From Lachnospiraceae bacterium (GTDB taxonomy: Bacteria; Bacillota; Clostridia; Lachnospirales; Lachnospiraceae): a stretch of 59,638 bases of DNA. Of this stretch, positions 53,793-59,638 are shown piece after piece. Location of the stretch: the NCBI GenBank assembly GCA_015057825.1, contig SVDN01000014.1, forward strand, positions 1 through 59,638. The letters are read 5' to 3'. Both the position numbers and the translations under genes were made by a program. The notes beneath the pieces are model-generated. The model had not been told where the DNA came from and made no database searches. It saw only the letters and a program-made list of their open reading frames with translations. Numbering within the stretch: position 1 is the first letter of the stretch; every line of letters begins with the position of its first letter.

Positions 53793-54542
53793 ATGAACAC
53801 GCTTACGGCAACAGGCATGGTTTTATCCTCGATGCCCATAGGTGAATATGACAAGAGAATAGTGCTTCTGACCAAGGAATTGGGCAAGATTACGGCCTTC
53901 GCAAGAGGCGCCAGACGCATGAACAGCCCTTATATGGCGGGCACGAGGCCTTTTTCCTTCGGAGAATTTACACTTTTTCCGGGAAGGGACAGCTATAGCT
54001 TAAACGGTATTAAAATCGAGAACTATTTTGACGAGCTTTCGGCGGATTTCGATCTTACCTGTTTGGCCATGTATTTTATGGAGCTGGCAAGCTATTTTTC
54101 CAGGGAAAACCTGGACGGAAGCGAGACAATAAAACTGATTTACGCCACATTTCTTGCTCTTTTGAATAAGAATATTCCAAACGATTTGGTAAGAGCAATA
54201 TACGAGCTTAAAATGCTTGTGATTAACGGCGAATATCCGGAAGTATTTAATTGCGTATCTTGTGGGAAAAGCGATAAATTGTTGTATTTCGATAAATCGG
54301 CAAACGGCGTAAAATGCGCATCCTGCGCTAATGAACATGCATCGGGGCTTAAAAAAATCGAAGGCTCCACTTTATATGCCATGCAATTTATCATTTCTTC
54401 GGAGATTGGCAAGCTTTATACATTTAATCTTTCGGAAAAGGTGCTTGAGGAGCTTAAAAGAATCCTTGCGGAATACTTAAAAAGCAAGGTGGATGCAAAG
54501 TTTAAATCCTTGGACATGTTGAAAGATAATTTTAAGATTTGA
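53793..54542 (+). CDS. recO: DNA repair protein RecO
   Basis: A 249-residue recombination mediator that loads RecA onto SSB-coated DNA. The N-terminal OB domain reads NTLTATGMVLSSMPIGEYDKR, the helical middle follows, and a four-cysteine zinc site CVSC...CASC is near residues 150-180. I place the start at the ATG just after the era stop codon (TAG-A-ATG), which gives the usual beginning; ATGs at 53784 and 53769 are in frame and cannot be excluded. Era and RecO are translationally coupled. Confidence 0.92.
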   Translation: MNTLTATGMVLSSMPIGEYDKRIVLLTKELGKITAFARGARRMNSPYMAGTRPFSFGEFTLFPGRDSYSLNGIKIENYFDELSADFDLTCLAMYFMELASYFSRENLDGSETIKLIYATFLALLNKNIPNDLVRAIYELKMLVINGEYPEVFNCVSCGKSDKLLYFDKSANGVKCASCANEHASGLKKIEGSTLYAMQFIISSEIGKLYTFNLSEKVLEELKRILAEYLKSKVDAKFKSLDMLKDNFKI

Positions 54543-54627
54543 ATAACATATTTTGGCAGTATTTAAGACCAATTAGTTGATGAAAATATACGGCATTTAT
54601 GATAAAATTGTAGAAATGCTATTATAG

Positions 54628-54661
54628 GCCGAACAAAAAGATTAACAAGTGTTTGTTCGGC
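54628..54661 (+). promoter_or_regulatory. Perfect hairpin in the glyS leader
   Basis: GCCGAACAAA (54628-54637) pairs perfectly with TTTGTTCGGC (54652-54661) around a 14-base loop. It lies about 70 bases before glyS. There is no T run after it. The conserved T-box sequence was not found, though glyS in Firmicutes is often T-box regulated. Confidence 0.45.
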
Positions 54662-54729
54662 AAATCCGAGGCCATCGGGCAATGAATTTAAGATGCGGTG
54701 GCGGTTGTTATAAAAAGGAGATTTGAAAA

Positions 54730-56118
54730 ATGGAAAAAACAATGGAAAAAATCGTAGCTTTGGCTAAAAGCAGAGGTTTCGTATATCCGGGTTCGGAAAT
54801 CTACGGCGGACTTGCAAATACATGGGATTACGGAAATCTCGGCGTAGAGCTTAAAAATAACGTTAAAAAAGCTTGGTGGCAAAAATTCATCCAGGAAAAT
54901 CCATACAACGTAGGCGTTGACTGCGCAATCCTTATGAACCCTCAGACATGGGTGGCTTCGGGACATTTGGGCGGCTTTTCGGATCCTTTGATGGATTGTA
55001 AAGAATGCCATGAACGTTTCAGAGCAGATAAATTAATCGAAGATTACTACGCTGAGCAAGGCACTGAGCCTGAAGTCGGCGTTGACGGCTGGACAGTAGA
55101 GCAGATGAAAGACTTCATCGACGAAAAACATATTAACTGCCCAACTTGCGGCAAACACAATTTTACGGATATCCGTCAGTTCAACCTTATGTTCAAGACA
55201 TTCCAGGGTGTAACGGAAGACGCGAAAGCAGTTGTTTATCTTCGTCCGGAAACAGCACAGGGTATATTCGTAAACTTTAAAAACGTTCAAAGAACATCAA
55301 GAAAGAAAATTCCTTTCGGTATCGGACAAATCGGTAAATCTTTCAGAAACGAGATTACACCGGGTAACTTCACATTCAGAACTCGTGAATTCGAGCAGAT
55401 GGAACTTGAATTTTTCTGCGAACCGGGCACCGATTTGGAATGGTTTAAATATTGGAGACAGTTCTGTATCGATTGGCTTAAGAGCCTCGGCATGAAAGAT
55501 GACGAAATGCGCGCCCGTGACCATTCACCGGAAGAACTTTGCTTCTACTCAAAAGGCACAACGGACATCGAATTCCTCTTCCCGTTCGGATGGGGCGAGC
55601 TTTGGGGTATCGCAGACAGAACAGACTACGACCTTACACAGCATCAAAATACATCGGGTGAGCCTATGGACTATTTTGATGATGAAAAGAAGGAAAAATA
55701 TATTCCATACGTTATCGAACCATCACTTGGTGCGGATCGTGTAACACTTGCATTCCTTTGCAGCGCTTACGACGAAGAAGAAATCGCCGAGGGCGATGTA
55801 AGAACGGTACTTCATTTCCATCCTGCAATTGCGCCGGTTAAAATCGGTATTTTGCCGCTTTCAAAGAAATTAAACGAAGGAGCCGAAAAGATTTATGCGG
55901 AAATGAGCAAATACTACAATTGCGAGTTCGATGACAGAGGAAACATCGGTAAACGCTACAGAAGACAGGACGAAATCGGTACACCATTCTGTATCACATA
56001 CGATTTCGAGTCGGAAGAAGACGGCTGCGTAACGGTGCGCGATCGTGACACAATGGAACAGGAACGTATTAAAATCAGCGAACTTAAAAACTATTTTGAA
56101 GATAAATTCAGATTCTAG
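54730..56118 (+). CDS. glyS: Glycine--tRNA ligase (homodimeric type)
   Basis: A 462-residue class II synthetase of the alpha-2 type found in Gram-positive bacteria, archaea and eukaryotes. Motifs: [19 protein letters not shown] near the start, [14 protein letters not shown] and [19 protein letters not shown] (motif 2), and [14 protein letters not shown] (motif 3). The C-terminal anticodon domain runs from [15 protein letters not shown] to [16 protein letters not shown] strong AAGGAG is 9 bases upstream. DUF1015 follows 11 bases later and probably shares the transcript. Confidence 0.97.
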   Translation: MEKTMEKIVALAKSRGFVYPGSEIYGGLANTWDYGNLGVELKNNVKKAWWQKFIQENPYNVGVDCAILMNPQTWVASGHLGGFSDPLMDCKECHERFRADKLIEDYYAEQGTEPEVGVDGWTVEQMKDFIDEKHINCPTCGKHNFTDIRQFNLMFKTFQGVTEDAKAVVYLRPETAQGIFVNFKNVQRTSRKKIPFGIGQIGKSFRNEITPGNFTFRTREFEQMELEFFCEPGTDLEWFKYWRQFCIDWLKSLGMKDDEMRARDHSPEELCFYSKGTTDIEFLFPFGWGELWGIADRTDYDLTQHQNTSGEPMDYFDDEKKEKYIPYVIEPSLGADRVTLAFLCSAYDEEEIAEGDVRTVLHFHPAIAPVKIGILPLSKKLNEGAEKIYAEMSKYYNCEFDDRGNIGKRYRRQDEIGTPFCITYDFESEEDGCVTVRDRDTMEQERIKISELKNYFEDKFRF

Positions 56119-56129
56119 GAGCAAGCGTA

Positions 56130-57365
56130 ATGGCTAAAATTAAGGCATTTAAATGCGTAAGACCAAATACGGACGTCGCATCGAGAGTTGCGGCTCTCCC
56201 ATATGACGTATATAACAGCGAAGAAGCTAAGGTAGTTGTTTCAAAAGAACCTCTTTCCTTTTTGAAAATCGACAGAGCGGAAACGGCTTTTGAAAAAACA
56301 ATGGATCCACATAATCCGCAGGTTTACGAAAAGGCAAAAGAACTTTTCGATAAAGCTTGTGAGAATGGCACATTCATACAGGACGACAAGGAATGCTTGT
56401 TTTTATACGAGCTTACCATGGATGGCCGTTCCCAAACGGGTATAGTTTCTTGCTCAAGTGTTGACGATTATTTGAATAATGTCATCAAAAAGCACGAAAA
56501 CACTCGCGCGGACAAAGAGCAGGACAGAATCAATCACGTGGATTCATTAAGTGCTCAAACGGGCCCGATTTTCTTGGCTTACAGAGCAAAAGAAGAAATC
56601 AATAAAATCGTCTCGGAAGTAAAAAAAGAAAACGCTCTTTACGACTTTATTTCCGAAGACGGCATCGGCCACAGAGTTTGGAAAATAAGCGACGAGGCCG
56701 TTATTGCAAAGATTATTGATATTTTTGCGGGAATTAATGAAATATATATTGCGGACGGACATCACCGTGCGGCCAGTGCCGTAAAGGTCAGTCTTAAAAG
56801 AAGAGAGGAAAATCCAAGCTTCACCGGGGATGAAGAGTTTAATTATTTCCTTTCCGTTATGTTCCCGGACAGCGAGCTGAAAATCCTTGATTATAATAGG
56901 GTTGTAAAAGATTTAAACGGCCTTTCGAAAGAAGAATTTTTTGAAAAGGTTAAGGCTGCGGGCTTTGAAGTTAAAGAAGTTTCGGGGCCTTTGGCACCGG
57001 CTAAAAAGGGGCAATTCGGTATGTTCCTTGAGGGTAAATGGTACGAGCTTGTTGCAAAAGAAAGCATCTTAAGCGATGATGCGGTTGAAGGCTTGGATGT
57101 ATCAATCCTTCAAAACAACTTGCTTGGTCCGATTCTTGGCATTAAGGACCCGAGAACAGATAAAAGAATCGATTTTGTAGGGGGAATAAGAGGCCTTGGA
57201 GAGCTTGAAAAACGTTGTGAGATTGACATGAAGCTGGCATTTTCCATGTATCCTACATCCATGGCGGAGTTATTCAGTGTGGCGGATGATGGAAAATTAA
57301 TGCCTCCGAAATCCACTTGGTTTGAACCAAAGCTCAGAAGCGGTATTTTTATTCATAAGATTTAA
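56130..57365 (+). CDS. DUF1015-family protein
   Basis: A 411-residue soluble protein of the DUF1015 family, full length. It starts IKAFKCVRPN, has VAALPYDVYNSEEA, HENTRADKEQDRI and the conserved IADGHHRAASAV, and ends PPKSTWFEPKLRSGIFIHKI. In many bacteria members lie next to serine-synthesis genes and a kinase function has been suggested; here it follows glyS (RBS GGAG overlaps the glyS stop), and glyA is 10 kb away. No serA/serC are seen. Function remains open. Confidence 0.92.
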   Translation: MAKIKAFKCVRPNTDVASRVAALPYDVYNSEEAKVVVSKEPLSFLKIDRAETAFEKTMDPHNPQVYEKAKELFDKACENGTFIQDDKECLFLYELTMDGRSQTGIVSCSSVDDYLNNVIKKHENTRADKEQDRINHVDSLSAQTGPIFLAYRAKEEINKIVSEVKKENALYDFISEDGIGHRVWKISDEAVIAKIIDIFAGINEIYIADGHHRAASAVKVSLKRREENPSFTGDEEFNYFLSVMFPDSELKILDYNRVVKDLNGLSKEEFFEKVKAAGFEVKEVSGPLAPAKKGQFGMFLEGKWYELVAKESILSDDAVEGLDVSILQNNLLGPILGIKDPRTDKRIDFVGGIRGLGELEKRCEIDMKLAFSMYPTSMAELFSVADDGKLMPPKSTWFEPKLRSGIFIHKI

Positions 57366-57483
57366 GTGTGTGTATTAACTGTGTAAGCTACTTATAGTAC
57401 CGAAATGTCATAGGGGATTTTCGGGGATTTGAATTATATTTGGTGTTTATTGTAAAAGCGTAAATTGGGGTAGTTATAGGAAA

Positions 57484-59436
57484 ATGAGTTTAGAAGGCAA
57501 AGAACATTCAAGACTTTTTGAAGAAGTCTTTGATGAAAACATCAATAATACCGTTTTGCTTGTCGACTTTGATAAGGGGACAATCGGTCTTTTGGCGCAA
57601 ACCGCTGATGGAAGTATGATTGTAAATCACGAGGAAAAGTTGCTTCCTTTTGTTGCGCATTTTGCAAATACAAGACTTGTTGCAAGTGACATTGAAAGAG
57701 TTATAGCGTTTTTCGAAAAAGACGTATTCTTAAAAAGGATGTCCGAAAAAAGCAACTTCCATCGTGACACCATCAAAGAATACAATGGCATAGACTGTTG
57801 GAACGAGGTTGAAATAATCGCCTTTCCGGCACCGTGGAAAAAAGAAGAGGAGACAAAATTTGTACTTGTTCATACGGTTGTAAAGCATAATGTTTCAATC
57901 GTTAGCGAAGTGACTAATGTTATGTCAACCTACAACTATAAGGCAAACAATCCTCTTACGGGTCTTCCGATGGGCTATTCCTTCATAAAAAAAGCCAAAG
58001 ACAAGATTATTACATACGATGTAACTCATTGCCTTTTATCCATGAAAGTGTACAATTTCCTGGAATTAAAGAAAAATTACGGAAATACCGTAGCGGATAA
58101 ACTTGTTAATGCGGTTGGAACTTTTTTAAGAAATATGGACACTGTATATGGCACCGTTTCGGCATACAACGGCGGAGATGTTTTCTTTGTACTTATCCCG
58201 TATGACGACAAAGTGATAGACTACGTGGTTCACGGCGTTAACAATTTAATAAAAGATTTTGAAGAGGCTAAAGGTTACAGAGCTTCTTTCGGCGGTATAA
58301 TCGTTGAAAGCAACAAAACCGTTTCCGTGGGTGATATCATCCAAAAAGCGCAAAATATGCTTGAATTTGACAGCGAAACGATTAAATGGTACAAAAAATC
58401 CGAGGAATCGATTGCCAAAGACGATCACGAAGTAGGCATCAGCGAGGATTTGTATAAGATGCTTAAAAGCAATAAACGCAAGAAAATCCGTATCGACCAA
58501 GCTATTGACAAGATGGTTGCAAGATTTTTGACTTTGGGAGATTTTACGGACGAAGAGATTAATGGCTTTTTGGCAACAATTCGTGATGCATACGACGTTG
58601 ACAGCGTTTTCATCAGTGTAACTTTACCGGACAAAAGAGGCTTGCAGGTTATATACGAGGCTGTTAAGGATGCTCAGTACGTGCAATTGGGATATATTGT
58701 TCCGATTAATCACGAAAAGGTTGAAGGCATCATAAACAGCCACGATAAATCTGATATCGTAACCTTTGATATTTCCATAGAAGACGGCACAACCATGCCG
58801 AACATTCTTCAAAGAATGTTCTTTAGAGATGATTTCTTTGACGGTGCGGTGGGCATGCTTACTTACTACAAACGAGAGTGGACGGAAGAAGAGTGCGAAG
58901 CTGTTATGCGTATCAGCTCCATGCTCAGATATATTGTTGAAAAGAAACATTTATCAATGACCGACCAATACATTGCAAGATCCAAAACGGTGGATTCGCT
59001 TACAAATCTTCTCAACCGAAATGCATTTGAAGTGCGTATGGAAGAAGACGAAGACTTGGGACGCGGTGTTGCCGTTATTTATGCCGATGTTGACGGTCTT
59101 AAAGAATGTAATGACAAGTTCGGACACGAAGAAGGCGACAAGCTTCTTTGCAGATCCGCAAACGCCCTTATGTCCTACTTCCCATACCAAAACATATACA
59201 GGTTCGGCGGGGACGAGTTTGTTATTGTTCAAAGAGATATTTCAAAAGAAGAAACCAACGAAAGAATGGTGGATTTTTTCGCTTACTTATCAACACAAGA
59301 AGACCTTAACATATCTGTTGGCGTTGTATGGCGCGATAAGGATATTAATATAAAAGAAATGCTTCGTGAAGCCGACGAAAGAATGTATGTTGCAAAACGC
59401 AGATATTATGAAACCGGTAGACACGAACCGGATTAG
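57484..59436 (+). CDS. Tandem GGDEF protein (PAS-like, degenerate GGDEF, GAF-like, active GGDEF)
   Basis: A 650-residue soluble signalling protein. Residues 1-140 are an unassigned sensor-like domain. A first GGDEF-fold follows (about 155-305: NPLTGLPMG and NGGDVFFVL, with the GGDEF motif altered at the E/F end). A linker and GAF-like domain are at about 330-495. The last domain is a complete GGDEF (DSLTNLLNRNAF, YADVDGLKECNDKFGHEEGD, RFGGDEFVIV), so it should form c-di-GMP. The ribosome site is weak (AGGA only 3 bases from ATG, or GGGG at 14). Confidence 0.9.
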   Translation: MSLEGKEHSRLFEEVFDENINNTVLLVDFDKGTIGLLAQTADGSMIVNHEEKLLPFVAHFANTRLVASDIERVIAFFEKDVFLKRMSEKSNFHRDTIKEYNGIDCWNEVEIIAFPAPWKKEEETKFVLVHTVVKHNVSIVSEVTNVMSTYNYKANNPLTGLPMGYSFIKKAKDKIITYDVTHCLLSMKVYNFLELKKNYGNTVADKLVNAVGTFLRNMDTVYGTVSAYNGGDVFFVLIPYDDKVIDYVVHGVNNLIKDFEEAKGYRASFGGIIVESNKTVSVGDIIQKAQNMLEFDSETIKWYKKSEESIAKDDHEVGISEDLYKMLKSNKRKKIRIDQAIDKMVARFLTLGDFTDEEINGFLATIRDAYDVDSVFISVTLPDKRGLQVIYEAVKDAQYVQLGYIVPINHEKVEGIINSHDKSDIVTFDISIEDGTTMPNILQRMFFRDDFFDGAVGMLTYYKREWTEEECEAVMRISSMLRYIVEKKHLSMTDQYIARSKTVDSLTNLLNRNAFEVRMEEDEDLGRGVAVIYADVDGLKECNDKFGHEEGDKLLCRSANALMSYFPYQNIYRFGGDEFVIVQRDISKEETNERMVDFFAYLSTQEDLNISVGVVWRDKDINIKEMLREADERMYVAKRRYYETGRHEPD

Positions 59437-59595
59437 TCCTTGAAGAAGGCAGCGAAATGTGGTAGAATGGTTGACGGGCCGCAAGCAATCAGTCAGCTTC
59501 GCTGACAGCTTACGATGTTTAAAAACATTTTGCTTCGCAAAATGTCGCCGGGCCACAAGGACTCCGTCACCCTTCGGGTGCCACCTCGTGACAAT
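59437..59595 (+). repeat. Hairpin-rich intergenic element with TTC/UUCG loops
   Basis: Three compact inverted repeats share CTTCG loops. GTCAGC-TTC-GCTGAC is at 59492-59506. CATTTTGC-TTC-GCAAAATG is at 59526-59544. CACCC-TTC-GGGTG (59568-59580) sits inside a GTCAC/GTGAC outer stem to 59592. It resembles the cores of the repeat island at 21961-22203. It ends directly before the tRNA-Thr gene. Confidence 0.6.
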
Positions 59596-59638
59596 GCTTC
59601 CATAGTTAAATGGTATAACAGGATACTCGTAATATTCA
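59596..59638 (+). tRNA. tRNA-Thr (anticodon CGT), 5' part
   Basis: GCTTCCA starts the acceptor stem, followed by TA, a D arm AGTTAAATGGTATAAC, an A at position 26, anticodon stem GGATA/TATTC and loop CTCGTAA. The anticodon reads CGT, for threonine codon ACG. The sequence stops in the variable region, so the T arm and 3' end are outside the window. Confidence 0.85.

Overview
The window looks like chromosome of a low-GC anaerobic Firmicute, most likely Lachnospiraceae (Clostridia). The signs are the gene orders relA - MBL - hemZ - hisS - aspS - tgt and era - recO - glyS - DUF1015, a Clostridia-type 23S rRNA end, tRNA-Trp without an encoded CCA, AGGAGG ribosome binding sites, and many chemotaxis, c-di-GMP and FIST-type sensory proteins. 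It opens on the last bases of a 23S rRNA and closes inside a tRNA-Thr. Taxonomy is inferred from these marks, not from a search. Layout, 1-18.5 kb: 23S rRNA end and terminator; dCACHE chemoreceptor; GntP-family permease; LysR regulator with a CgeB-like glycosyltransferase; TetR regulator; FIST-domain hybrid histidine kinase with a double-receiver response regulator; a divergent MntP-like membrane protein; an M15 peptidase lipoprotein; patatin, tRNA-dihydrouridine synthase and pseudouridine synthase; tRNA-Trp; and a beta-helix surface protein with a PQTGD sorting-like tail. Layout, 18.6-24 kb: a 34-residue membrane peptide absent from normal ORF calling, divergent from a Fur-family regulator; MgtE; a lipoprotein fusing an RsgI-like domain to DnaJ-type CxxCxGxG zinc fingers; a structured repeat island; and a strongly expressed radical SAM/SPASM gene with a folded, riboswitch-like leader. 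Layout, 23.9-31.1 kb: a LacI-controlled sugar operon (FucI-family isomerase, split transketolase, FGGY kinase, DUF5605 clan GH-A-like glycosidase). Its gene content parallels the transketolase route for D-apiose, but with a different isomerase family and no transporter. A DUF4143-type ATPase follows, behind three 34-bp-period direct repeats that carry its promoter. Layout, 32.7-46.2 kb: housekeeping genes (chorismate mutase, DUF815 ATPase, bifunctional (p)ppGpp enzyme, MBL hydrolase, hemZ, hisS, aspS, tgt, DUF1294, glyA, yajC). Layout, 46.3-59.6 kb: a membrane EAL protein; an IS110-family element on the minus strand with a roughly 200-bp noncoding end that is a candidate bridge RNA; an M16C peptidase; era, recO, glyS, DUF1015; a tandem-GGDEF protein; a hairpin-rich intergenic region; and the start of tRNA-Thr(CGT). 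The most promising items are the sugar operon, the radical SAM leader RNA, the RsgI/zinc-finger lipoprotein, the hidden membrane peptide, the IS110 noncoding end, and the MntP-like protein that has lost both transport aspartates.
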